Source: Glandiceps talaboti (Eukaryota; Hemichordata; Enteropneusta; Spengelidae). From it: 64,000 nt of DNA. Within the stretch, counting starts at the first letter, position 1, and each line of letters starts with the position of its first letter. The position numbers and the translations under genes are program-made. Positions 42,801-57,528 of this stretch are shown piece after piece. A model generated the notes under the pieces. That model searched no databases. It saw nothing but the letters and a program-made list of their open reading frames with translations, and had not been told where the DNA came from. The stretch lies in assembly GCF_964340395.1 (NCBI RefSeq), contig NC_135567.1, forward strand, positions 20,771,806 to 20,835,805, read 5' to 3'.

Positions 42801-45800
42801 TTTTTGCTGAGAAAATAATTATCTTATTTAGTTGTAGTCTGTAAGATACGATATTCATGCCAAGTTGGTTTAGAAGTCTGATGGGGCTGAATAAAATGAC
42901 TTATCTTACAGTGGTTTAGAAGTCTGATAGGACTGAATAAAATGACTTATCTTGCAGTGAGGAGCCTAACTGGGCTGAACAGCGCACAATCCAATTTTTA
43001 CTGTAAGCTGTGTTTATTTATTAATTTATTAATTCATCTATTTATTTATTTATTTATCAGCAACTATTCATATTTACAACCTCCAAAAGTATAATACAGC
43101 TCTAACCTTTGGTAATTTTCAAATTTTTGTCAACTTTTAAAACTTTTTATTTTGCAATTCACTAATAACACTTGGTAGCTATAGCAACACTTGATAACCA
43201 TAGCAACTTTGTAACCATAGCAACATACCTCTTTACTTCCTGGTTGTGCTGCTTTCAATAAATCAGAGAAGGCGCCGGCTAGTTTGCGAGCAGCGTCTAG
43301 TAACTTCTGACCATCACCATCTTTGTCGTCTGCTAGTAATGCTGATAGTAATCTGACACTCTTGGCAAGTTCAGGTAAGTTAGATGAACTGCAAAACAAC
43401 AAACAAGATAAAATTTACAAGATAACATTTCTTCTATTTTTGTAGAATTCATGGATCAAAAACTTTAATTTCCAGAATTTTAAAAATATTTCTTTAATTA
43501 TTGTTATATTATGGGTTGTCATGTCATGCCTATGAACTATTTTAAAATTTTACTCCAACCTTTAACCTTTAACCTTTAACCTTTATAACCTTTTACATTA
43601 CACTGTATTTTGTATTACACAACATACTAGACAAGTTGAATGTATTTGAACTAAAAATACTAGATTGATACCCTGGTTGTTGTATGTAACACCAACACAC
43701 ATCTACAGTATTCATTTTGTGGTGCACAAAAATAGATGTCAAATCTTGAATGGACCAACTCCACACCAAATATCAACACACCCTGCTGTACCCCTTCCAC
43801 ACACCCAACTGTACCCCTCCACACACCCAGTTGTACCCCTCCACACACCCAGCTGTACCCCTCCACACACCCAGCTGTACACACATACAATGTAACAACA
43901 GTTGTGTGGTGTTGGAATAATTCCTTGGAGTTTGCATAACTCTGTAGTGCCGGCATAATTCCATGGAGTGGTATTATATATCCACAGAGTACATATAATT
44001 CCGTAGAGTCGGAATAATTCTGCTGGGTTGTCTGAGTAATTCTACAGGAGGGATTAGCCTAGCAGGTAATATGGCCCAGTATAACATGCACATGATAGTC
44101 AACTGTTAATTGGTCCCGACAGACAATGGTGGTGTACTGACCAGCTGAGATAGCTATAGACTGAAATAACTTAACACAGAAGACACACACAGACTATGAT
44201 GGTGAACTGATCAGTTGAGATAGCTATAGACTGAAATAACTTAACACAGAAGACACACACAGACTATGATGGTGAACTGATCAGTTGAGATAGCTATAGA
44301 CTGAAATAACTTAACACAGAAGACATACACAGACTATGATGGTGTACTGATCAGCTGAGATAGCTATAGACTGAAATAACTTAACACAGAAGACACACAC
44401 AGACTATGATGGTGTACTGACCAGCTGAGATAGCTATAGACTGAAATAACTTAACACAGAAGACACACACAGACTATGATGGTGAACCGATCAATTGAGA
44501 TAGCTATAGACTGAAATAACTTAACACAGAAGACACACACAGACTATGATGGTGTACTGATCAGCTGAGATAGCTATAGACTGAAATAACTTAACACAGA
44601 AGACACACACAGACTATGATGGTGAACTGATCAGCTGAGATAGCTATAGACTGAAATAACTTAACACAGAATACACACACAGACTATGATGGTGTACTGA
44701 TCAGCTGAGATAGCTATAGACTGAAATAACTTAACACAGAAGACACACACAGACTATGATGGTGAACTGATCAGTTGAGATAACTATAGACTGAAATAAC
44801 TTAACACAAAAGACACACACAGACTATGATGGTGAACTGATCAGTTGAGATAACTATAGACTGAAATAACTTAACACAGAAGACACACACAGACTATGAT
44901 GGTGAACTGATCAGTTGAGATAGCTATAGACTGAAATAACTTAACACAAAAGACACACACAGACTATGATGGTGAACTGATCAGTTGAGATAACTATAGA
45001 CTGAAATAACTTAACACAGAAGACACACACAGACTATGATGGTGAACTGATCAGTTGAGATAGCTATAGACTGAAATAACTTAACACAAAAGACACACAC
45101 AGACTATGATGGTGAACTGATCAGTTGAGATAACTATAGACTGAAATAACTTAACACAGAAGACACACACAGACTATGATGGTGTACTGATCAGCTGAGA
45201 TAGCTATAGACTGAAATAACTTAACACAGAAGACACACACAGACTATGATGGTGTACTGATCAGCTGAGATAGCTATAGACTGAAATAACTTAACACAGA
45301 AGACACACACAGACTATGATGGTGTACTGACCAGCTGAGATAGCTATAGACTGAAATAACTTAACACAGAAGACACACACAGACTATGATGGTGAACTGA
45401 TCAGTTGAGATAGCTATAGACTGAAATAACTTAACACAGAAGACACACACAGACTATGATGGTGAACTGACCAGCTGAGATAGCTATAGACTGAAATAAC
45501 TTAACACAGAAGACACACACAGACTATGATGGTGAACCGATCAATTGAGATAGCTATAGACTGAAATAACTTAACACAGAAGACACACACAGACTATGAT
45601 GGTGTACTGACCAGCTGAGATAGCTATAGACTGAAATAACTTAACACAGAAGACACACACAGACTATGATGGTGGACTGATCAGCTGAGATAACTATAGA
45701 CTGAAATAACTTAACATAGAAGACACACACAGACTATGGTGGTGTACTGATCAATTGAGATAGTTACAATAATATCAATCAAATCACTACTTGTACATAG

Positions 45801-48800
45801 TTATAACTGCAGATCCAACAGCAGTATAGTTATTGTTAGGGTCACATGGTGGTCATGTGATCATCTGAAACATTCAATCAAATTGCTACTTACATAGTTG
45901 TAACTGCAGATCCCACAGCAGTATAGTTAGTATCATTTGGATCACCTGATGTCAGCGTAATAATACCAGCAGTAGCAGCTGACATGGCACCGAGCTGCGA
46001 TTGGATATTCTGACGACTTACGTCCAGTGTATCCTGCCGCCATTTCAAAGATGCCTACAGGTCAAAGTTCACAACAACTCGGTCAATATAATGTATTCAA
46101 ATTAATATTCTATTTTGAACTTAACAGTTTTGTAATATTTTTAACATGACATGTTAGTCTAGTTCCTATACAGTATCGTTACCATTTACACCTCCACTCA
46201 CAGTCTAGTTCCTATACAGTATCGTTACCATTTACACCTTCACTCACAGTCTAGTTCCTATACAGTATCGTTACCATTTATACCTTCACTCACTGTCTAG
46301 TCAAAATCATTATGCTAGAAGTCCTGAGATGCAATTTTAAATTCATCCACAGCCACCCACACAGTCCTTAACATCATGCCTTTGTTAATCAATCACAAAA
46401 TTCTAACCAATAACACAGTCCCCCATAAAGCTAGTATTTATTGGGGCAGTTATATAATGTCCAAATATGGTATATTTGTCAGCTCAGGATGCTACTTATA
46501 CACTGTAACAGTTGGGGTTCACAGATTGGATGAACAACTTTTTGTGCTGATTGAGGGACTTTGACCAGACATGGTCTAGTTGGAATCAAGACTAACAATA
46601 TGTTTACAATGATTTAAAATAAATTTTAGGAGTTTTGGAAAGTTCCGACCCATAAAATGACAGTAGTATAATGTATATCAATTATTTACAACAACTCTAG
46701 ACTATGACTATATTCAGTGTTGTTGCTAGCTTTCAAATCATACAATGACAGTAGTATAACAATTATTTACAACAACTCTAGACTATGACTATATTCAGTA
46801 TTGTTGCTAGCTTTCAAATCATACAATGACAGTAGTATATCAATTATTTACAACAACTCGTAGACTATGACTATATTCAGTGTTGTTGCTAGCTTTCAAA
46901 TCATACACTTCTTATTTGTAAAATGCCAGTCTTGCTTTACAAACCTTTTTGTACATTTTATCTAAAATGTTCACTAAAATGTTAACTCATTCCTAAATAA
47001 TTCGTGTCTATCTTTTATATGTAGAATTCAATATTAGTTCAAACCTCTCTTAGTTCTACCCCTGACTGTAAAAAAATCATCAAACTATTTTATTTTCACC
47101 ATCATGAAATCCAATATTTTCCTTTGGAATGACATTCTGTGTTCAGATTCACATTTCCCTTTGGTGTACATGGCTCTCATACTAATACTGACTAAGAAGT
47201 AAAGTAATGGTGCAATTCGACATTTTGATTCCCAGTGGGAATCTCAATCTAAAAATCTGTAGACTCTAAGGAGTTCTCAATTGTAAGTGCTACAAACACA
47301 TTTTACTGGAGAGTCTCCGTAGAATTAGTAAGTACTTCTTTTTTTAAATAAATGAGATTTTTTTAATGTGTTTAAAACCTCTAAAAGGACTAAGTTCACA
47401 TTTGTTGTTTTATGTTTTATCTTTTGAAAATTTACTGATGAGAAATGTGTGGGTAGAATGTAGAACAGCCGACGGACTGTAATATATGCACTTTTGTATA
47501 CAAACTAGGGAGTTAAGGTTAGACCCCCTAACCTAATTTGTATTGGCAAGGCAGGCAGAATGTAAAACAATGGACTGTCTGTATAAGTATACAAGTTTTT
47601 TATTCAAGCTAGGGAGTTAAGGTTAGACCCCTAACCTAATTTGTATTGGCAAGGCAGGCAGAATATAGAACAGTGGACTAATTGTTTAACATATACACTT
47701 TTGTATGCAAACTGAGGGGTTAGGGTTAAGGACAGGAATAGGATTAGACTCCCTAGTATAGTACTAAATTGTAGGATTAGCCTCCCTAGTATAGTATTAA
47801 ATTGTAATACAGTGAATAATCACTGTTCTACAATTGCCTATAACCAGTATTGGCAAAGAAAGTGGCAGAGTGCACCAAATGTTAAACAGAATCTGAAACT
47901 TATTGTAATATCTTCAATAGTTATATTTACAATAAATCGAACAAACATGAAAACGTAGGAGTAAATATACTCAGTTCTTTTGATTCTGAATATCAGATAC
48001 TATTTATATTGACCTAACAAATATAAGAAATTAGAATAAATATTTGGTTTGTTTGTGATGTTCTGCTTTTAATGGAATATTGATCATGTTGACATTCCAT
48101 CACATGGGAAATCAATGACATTCAAACAGTAAAGGTCAATGTAAGGTCATAGGTCAACATAAGGTCACTTAGAACCATGTGATTTTTCCCTGTAGATCAT
48201 AGTACATGTGTTATTATGAGTAAAATAATTTAGGTCAGGAACTGCTCCATTTCACTATCCATAGGAGAATCCACTATCCGACAACTAACGATAATAACAC
48301 TAATAGTTTCTCATGGTATCTGTCCCTTGTGTGAAAACAAACTGTGACATGCACACACAGAGACGATGAGCCAGAAAACAAGTCTAAATGTTAAAATAAT
48401 TACCTATTCATTCATTGTAAAACTATTTTATGGTAAATTAGAAATGTACTTGTCTTTATTATCAGTGTATCAATTTATCAATTATGTAAATCAGAAGAAC
48501 AAGTACTGATAATATCTAAATATTCCCTGTACAGACTTTAAATTGAAATATAACAGATACAACAATGTAAACCTAGATATTTTCATTACTAGAAAATTTT
48601 GTGATTTTACAGTCTTCAGCTAGTTCTCAAAGACAAATTTTTACTAATGATTAGTACATTGTGTTCATGTACAAGAAGGCACTTAGTCATTACTTATTTT
48701 TGTTGTTTTTTTGTTGTCCAGTAAAATAAGCGAAAATAAATCATTAATGAAAATGTTCATGTTTACATATATGACCAATATTCACCGTGTAATATATTCT

Positions 48801-51800
48801 GAATAGAGATCAAAATGACCCGATAAGTCTTACAGTTTCATGTATCAAAAATTATACAATTTTTAAAAAAAAAAAAATTCTCTCCTAACAGTACATTTTT
48901 GGGGAAAAAAAAGAGAAAAAAAGTGTTCCTTCTCAGCAGATTTTGTTTTAAAATGATTACTCACCGGATCTGTTCCTAGTGGTGGAAGATCTGCAGGTCT
49001 TTCTAGGTCAGCTTGAGTTCTATCAACTTCTGTAATAGCCACTGTAATATTACCCATCAACGCCTGCTGTGCAGACGACAGGCCAGGTTGCTTGGGAGTG
49101 GATGCCTGTCAAAAATACAAATGAAATTAGCCAATATTCATGAGACGTGACTATGATATGTTGCGCTACGGAATGCCAAATATTTGAACTTCATTATCAA
49201 AAGACATTAGATATGCGATACATGTAGTCAGTCGGCCATTTTAAACTTCAATATCAAAATACATTAGAATACAAGTAGTTAGATATTTCATCGTCTGCAA
49301 CTACATTTCATTCAAATTTGTGTCTTATTTTATATTTAAGCAGGATTTTTTAGGTTAAAAATGACCAACTTTTGATATTTTTACTTGTAAAAAATTTCAA
49401 GTACTTCTCTGCATTCTTCAGTCAAATCAATCCCACTTTAGACATGTCTGAAAAAGTGTTTTAGCAGGATTACACTGAAGTCAAATATTGGCAGACTACA
49501 TTTACTAACTTTTAGACAGTGATAAAATTTTACAGGGTTTTCCAGATGAAATTCAAATGTCAAGAATGAATAGTGAATTTTTACCACAAATTCATCAAAA
49601 ATTAAAGCAAAATAATAAATTTGTGTCTTCTAAGTTTTGGCGGGAAATATGCAGAGATAAAAAAGATACAAGCTTTGATAACTAGTAAACATCTATCACA
49701 TCAGACCAGTTTATTTTAATCAAAAGTAAATTTGAAATATAATTTCTATATTCTCTATTCAAACTTGGAACAAAAAATCTGTCAACAAATTATGCAAAGT
49801 TACGAATATTGTAACATTCAAGTTAGACCGTTTTAGGGTCAAAAATTACAAACCTACACTTTTAAAACATTGATCATGTCTTAGAACAATGATTTCTTTA
49901 CTTTCCATCCAAATTTAATCACACATTTGTCAAAAAATTATGTAAAGTTATGAATTTGTAGAGTTTTTTCATGAGACTATTTTGAGGTCAAAATTTACAA
50001 ACCTACACTTTTAAAACATTGATCAAGTCTTATAACAATGATTTCTTTACTCTCCATCCAAATTTAATCACACATTTGTCAAAAAATTATGTAAAGTTAT
50101 GAATTTGTAGAGTTTTTTCATGAGACTATTTTGAGGTCAAAAATTACAATCCTGAATATGGCTAACGTGTAAAACATCAGAGTACAGGCTGATGACTCAT
50201 ACACTTATCACAGAAAGTGGACATGGGGGGAGAATAAAAGATTTCGAAAATCTAAAACATTTTAGCGGAAACACCTACTTCACTACCTACAATCATAGCT
50301 TCCTTTTTGTTCATTGTTAAAATCCATTAGTAATCCTCTCAAGATGCGTCTCCAAAGTCATTAACAATGTTACAGGAAACAATTAATTTGTTTGGCATGG
50401 CTAAATCGATAAGATTACTCCTAGTGATCCCTCTTTGTCTCCCTAGCTTGGTAATGAGGTGCAAAGACATTGTTAAAATTGTGATCACAGTAATTTTATA
50501 CAGGCAATGATGTGGAAACAATTACTTTACAAAACATGGCTTAATCAGTAACTTGCATACAATTAATATCCCACTTTCACTCCCTAGCTTTGTAATAAAA
50601 TTCAAAGATGATTGTCAAAATTTCGATCAAGGAAAAAAAATACTGGTGTAATCAGTTGGAAACTATTAATTTACATAGCATGGCTAAATCAATGGTCTTA
50701 CCAGCTCTGTACCTTAAATTGCCCCCCTAGCTTGGTAATAAGATACAAGAATAATGTTAACAGGTTCATGGCAGAACATATGGAAACAAAACTGTGAAAC
50801 TATTAATTTATATAGCATGGCTTAATCAATTAGTATTTCTATTCCAGATCCCTAAATTGCCTCCAAAGCTTATCAATAATCCCCAACCCCTATCCCCCAA
50901 TACCTTATCCCCAATCTCCTACCTCCCCCCTCCATATCCCTTCCAATGCCAGCACTGAAATATAAGTATGTTTGACCAGGATAATGGTGAAAATTTGGCA
51001 GACAATCATTGGGAAACTATTAATTTCCTTAGGATGGCCATTGAATGGGATTAAGAGTTGTTAGGTTGTTGTAACTAAACTGAATTGTAGGCATGCAAAT
51101 AGACATTGGAAATTACTACTCTACAAGTAGGGATAAATTGAAAACTAATGGACAACACACAGGAAACGATTAATTTGTTTAGAATGGCTCGTGATCTGCA
51201 GATGAAGTAGCTTTAGTCATCAAGTATTGCTAGCTTGTTCATTAACAGTAAACCTCGCTAGATAACAAAATTATAGGCTAGCAATATGAACTTCCTGTGA
51301 CCCCTGTTAGGACTCACTTAAATTATCCGTTGTCGGATTAATCACAGACATGTGACACGCATACAAAGCGGGGTTCGTCGGCGCATCTCGATGTCTGTCG
51401 GTTTCTACCTATGCTCATACCTGCTATCATACTAATTTACACTAATGTTGTCAGAGAGTATTTTTACAATTTCAATTCACTTTGTACTAATTATAGTACA
51501 TTGAAAGATAGATAAAAAGCTCGATGCTAAAAAGACTTTGAACTACTTACAGTACATTGAAAGACAGATAGATAGATGGATAGAAAGCTCAATGCTAAAA
51601 AGACTTCGAACTACTTCTATGTTATAACCTTTGTAAGTCATTTGATCTAGCAAGCTGTTCAACATTGTGGTCATTTTAATACATCTACTGGTCAACATTG
51701 TGGTCATCATACTATATCTACTGGTCAACATTGTGGTCATCATAATACATCTACTGGGCAGGACTAAGTTAATATAACACACAGTAGAACAACAACAGTA

Positions 51801-54800
51801 TAACTTCATCGCAAAATGCTAATAGCAATCTTGTTTTAAAATTCTCCTGGTTATGCCTTAAATGTTGAATATTTCTCCATTTTAAAATTTCTCTAGCTCT
51901 AATTTATACAGAAGTAGTTTGTGACTAACTCTATCAAATGCTTTACTAACATTAATATAAACGGCATCAACAACTTGACCACAATTATTAAGCCATACCC
52001 AGCTATAGATTAATGTTGAATATCTCTTCTTCTTTATTTTCTTCTTGGATTTCTGTAATTGTTTGATATTGACAACATGTACTGAGGCAAGGTCAGACTT
52101 GAAAGGTTAAAGGTTAGAGTTCAAATGTTGACTTACCATGGGAGCAGTGTGTTGGGTGTGAATTGACTGTTTCATTGTTGAATGTAGTGGTTGCTGCATA
52201 GCTCCAGTAGTAAAACTGCCTGAACCTGTCATCACACAAACAAACAAACAAACAAAACAAACAAACAAACCCGGATTAATGCTGTACATATTTCAAGTCA
52301 TCAACTAGTTTCCGTTACCCAGACTTGTCTGTCTTTATACAGCTAGTCTTGGTTACCCAGACTTCTTTGGTTTTATACAGCTAGTCTTGGTTACCCCAGA
52401 CTACTCTGACTTTATACAACTAGTTTCAGTTACCCAGACTCCTTTGGCTTCTTGGTTACCCAGACTTGTCTGTCTTTATACAGCTAGTCTTTGTTACCCA
52501 GACTACTCTGACTTTATACAGCTAGTTTCAGTTACCCAGACTCCTTTGGCTTTATACAGCTAGTCTTGGTTACCCAGACTTGTCTGTTTTTAAACAACCA
52601 CTTTTTCACTGTCATTATTCTCCTACCTAAAAGCTGTGCCACACAGCTGCAGAAATGTGTAGGAAAGCTGTGCAGCACTAGTGGCACACAGCTGCAGAAA
52701 TGTGAGGCAAAGTGCCACTAGAGCCGCAAAGCTGCGAAAATGTGCAGCAAAGCTGTGCAGCACTAGTGGCACACAGCTGCGGAAATGTGTAGCAAAGTTG
52801 TGTGATAAAGCTAATTTACATCCGAAAAAGTAATAGTGCGGGACTAGCGGACTGTCAGAAACCCAGTGTAGAAGCCTTTTTGTACTTTTTCCCTACGAGA
52901 TTTGATGTTGTTTTCTAGCAAAAAAGTGTAAAAATTCATAAATACGATCACTTTGTTGTCCAAATGATTCAATCAAATATTTTATGCTTCAAATTATGAA
53001 ATTATAAGATTCCTGTCTAAAATCAAATAAACATAATATGAAAATAAAATATATGAAAATTCTGATCAGATAAAATTGGCGGGAAAGTCCTTAGTATGAC
53101 AATGGACAATGTTACGTACTAGCCTGTAACTTGTATTGATATATTTGGCATTAAGTTCAAATATTATTCACTTTATTATGAATTAACTCTAAATTAAGAT
53201 AAATATATGCAAAATCCCTTTAGAAAAATTTGATCAAGTAAAATTGGCGGGAAAGTCCTGGGTACGACAATGGTCAAAGTTACACACTATGTCTTCACAT
53301 GTTGATATATTTGGCATTAAGTTCAAATATTATTCACTTTATTATGAATTAACTCTAAATTAAGATAAATATATGCAAAATCCCTTTAGAAAAATTTGAT
53401 CAGGTAAAATTGGCGGGAAAGTCCTTGGTACGACACTGGTCAAAGTTACACACTATGTCTTCACATGTTGATATATTTGGCATTAAGTTCAAACATTATT
53501 CACTTTATTATGAATTAACTCTAAAATAAGATAAATGTATGCAAAATCCATTTAGAAAAATTTGATCAGGTAAAATTGGCGGGAAAGTCCTTGGTACGAC
53601 ACTGGTCAAAGTTACACATTATGTATTCACATTTATGTTGATATATATGCCATGATTTCCTGTCCTACATTCTATCAAAGAAAACTGTAAATGAATAGTA
53701 GCAAGCTGCCAGGAAAACTCAACAATGGATACATTTTATGACTTGGGTTAATTTCCTGCCAAGATTTTTATTCATTACTCACTGTAATGATTTTTGATAT
53801 TTTAGTGGAAAATAAAATTCAATGCTTTTATGTTATTAGATTATTCACTTTATGACCAACTTGACAGAAACATGATGCATACGGTCATTTTAATATTGTA
53901 TCGGTCATTAATATACAAGTCACCTAAAATTCAGATGTTGATTGTATGCAAATAGGCTAATTAGATATGGTAATTCAATGCAGATTAACCCAAATTCAAT
54001 ATGCTGAATGCATACAAACTAACAAATATGCAAATAGGCTAATTAAATATGGTAATTCTATGCAGATTAACCCAAATTCAATATGCTGAATGCATACAAA
54101 CTAGCGAAAATGCAATATGGTGTTTTTGCAAATTTGCTAACTACGTTAGCTAAATTCACAATCGTGACTGAGACATTTGATCTTTTCATTGCACACTTCC
54201 TAATATGGTAACTATGCTAATTACCCTGTATTCAAATTAGCTAAATTCAAAATGGCAACTCAACACTTACTTCCTCCAGCCCTCATTATAGCAGGTAAAG
54301 CAACAGAGCCAGTGCTAGCGTGTCCTACTTTATTGCTTTGATGTTGCATAATTGTGGCTCTAGAGGGCGCCACATTATCTTCAAGTAACATAGCGTCATC
54401 GTCACCTTCCATACCATAACGATCACTACCCTTTTTCTGTAAAACAACAACAAGTAAGTTAGTTGAATTCTGTATTTGTATCATATAAACATAAAGTCAT
54501 ATTTACTTTGATGTGTATATAGTACTCATATAACATATCACCATAGTCACCTTCCATGCCACAACGTACACTACCCTATTCCCTGTAATTTGCGCAAAAG
54601 AACAAGTATAAAGTCAGTTGCATTCTGTATATGTCGACATGTCGTTTTTGATTGTGATTCAGATTACAATTCAGCATCTCGTTTTTGATTGTGATTCAGA
54701 TTACAATTCGGCATCTCGTATTTGATTGTCATTCTGATTACAATTCGGCATCTTGTATTTAATTGTGATTGTGTTTACAATTCGGCATCTCGTATTTGAT

Positions 54801-57482
54801 TGTGATTCAGATTACAATTCGGTATCTCGTATTTGATTGTGATTCAGATTACAATTCGGCATCTCGTATTTGATTGTCATTCTGATTACAATTCGGCATC
54901 TTGTATTTAATTGTGATTGTGTTTACAATTCGGCATCTCGTATTTGATTGTGATTCAGATTACAATTCGGTATCTCGTATTTGATTGTGATTCAGATTAC
55001 AATTCGGCATCTCATATTTGATTGTCATTCTGATTACAATTCGGCATCTCGTATTTGATTGTGATTGTGATTACAATTCGGCATCTCGTTTTTGATTGTG
55101 ATTCAGATTACAATTCGGCATCTCGTTTTTGATTGTGATTGTGATTACAATTCAGCATCTCGTTTTTGATTGTGATTCAGTTTACAATTCAGCATCTCGT
55201 ATTTGATTGTGATTCTGATTACAATTCGGCATCTCGTATTTAATTGTGATTGTGATTACAATTCGGCATCTCGTATTTGATTGTGATTGTGATTACAATT
55301 CGGCATCTCGTATTTGATTGTGATTGTGTTTACAATTCGGCATCTCGTATTTGATTGTGATTGTGTTTACAATTCGGCATCTCGTTTTTAATTGTGATTG
55401 TGATAACAATTCGGCATCTCGTATTTGATTGTCATTCTGATTACAATTCGGCATCTCGTATTTGATTGTGATTCTGATTACAATTCGGCATCTCGTATTT
55501 GATTGTGATTCTGATAACAATTCGGCATCTCGTATTTGATTGTGATTCTGATTACAATTCGGCATCTCGTATTTGATTGAGATTCTGAATACAATTTGGC
55601 ATCTCGTATTTAATTGTGATTACAATTTGGCATCTCGTATTTGATTGTGATTCAGATTACAATTTGGCATCTCGTATTTAATTGTGATTACAATTCGGCA
55701 TCTCTCGTATTTGATTGTGATTCAGATTACAATTCGGTATCTCGTATTTGATTGTGATTCAGATTACAATTCGGTATCTCGTATTTGATTGTGATTCAGA
55801 TTACAATTCGGTATCTCGTATTTGATTGTGATTCAGATTACAATTCGGTATCTCGTATTTGATTGTGATTCAGATTACAATTCGGTATCTCGTATTTGAT
55901 TGTGATTCAGATTACAATTCGGTATCTCGTATTTGATTGTGATTCAGATTACAATTCGGTATCTCGTATTTGATTGTGATTCAGATTACAATTCGGCATC
56001 TCTTTTTTGATTGTGATTCAGATTACAATTCGGTATCTCGTATTTGATTGTGATTCTGAATACAATTCGGCATCTCGTTTTTGATTGTGATTCTGAATAT
56101 AATTCCAATTCTGATTCTGATTTTCATTCTGATTCCAAATTAGAATGAGATTCTTCATTTCAATTCATATTCATATTCATATTCATATTCATATTCAGCC
56201 AGGGTTTTCACTCTGATTCCATCAATGAGATTAATTGTGATTTTATACGTTTCAGATCTGAATTTAAATTTCAAGCATAAAATACATACATGATATTATC
56301 TCCCTACAATCTTACATCTGTACAATTTTATACACAAAGTTAATTATAATCCATGTCAATTATTCAAACTTTGATCAAATTCATCAAATATTTCCTTCAG
56401 CGGCAAAACGTTCTTATAAGTAAAGGTCACCTCAGCTGTACTTTAACACCCCCAAGGCATTTATAGATATTCATGATTGATCTAATGCCCCCTAAGGTCC
56501 TGTAAAATATTCATGATTGATCTAAGCCCCCTAAGGCCCTGTGAAATATCCCTGATTGCTTGATGTTGCTATGTCGTGCATGACAAGTAGGGTCAGAGGT
56601 CGTGGTACTGGGACCACTCCACAATTTGAGAAATAAATTAGCAGTTGAATAACTTCAACAGTTTGTGAATTAATTTACTAATGGTTAGCTTTCAGCAAAG
56701 ATTAAGTGATAAATGTGATGTATGGCAGTCTTCGTCAAACCACACACTCCCTAATCAACATGTTATAAGTCTTGCAATGTCTGACTGTCATTGCTAAATA
56801 TCAACTTAACAGAGTATTTCAATAAACACCACCTTCACTTATCAACCTTTTCTGCAGTGTCTGACGCTGTCAACTGAATGTTGTATAGCTAACCCTACAT
56901 GACATAACTGGTCAGACAAACAGACAGACAGACAGATATACAGACAGACAGACAGACAGACACTGTAAACTGCAAATGTGACAAATAATTGTACAGACAA
57001 ATATTCAGATACCATATCTCACATTAATCCTGTGATTGTTGGAGAATAGTTAATATTACAAAACACTACAATACTGATCAGAATTCAGTCAACATAGAAT
57101 TGCCATCAGTACAGTATGAGATAAAATATACTTAGATAGTTTACTGATTAGTATCAAGAAATAGCCATTTCAGTTGAACTTGTCAAGGAATACAAATCTG
57201 TTGGGTGTATATGATATCTATTACTTGCATTTGTATGATAATGAACTATGGCATACTGATATATCATATGGGAATCTTGTTATAATTTCATTGATTCATA
57301 GCATGTGTAAGCACACAAATATGCATGCACAGTACATAAAGGACACACACACACACACACATACACACACACACACATACACACAACACAACACAATACG
57401 ACACGACACAACACGGCACAACACAACAACACAACACAACACAACACAACACAACACAATACATATTACACACACAATGCAC

Positions 57483-57528
<46 letters not shown>

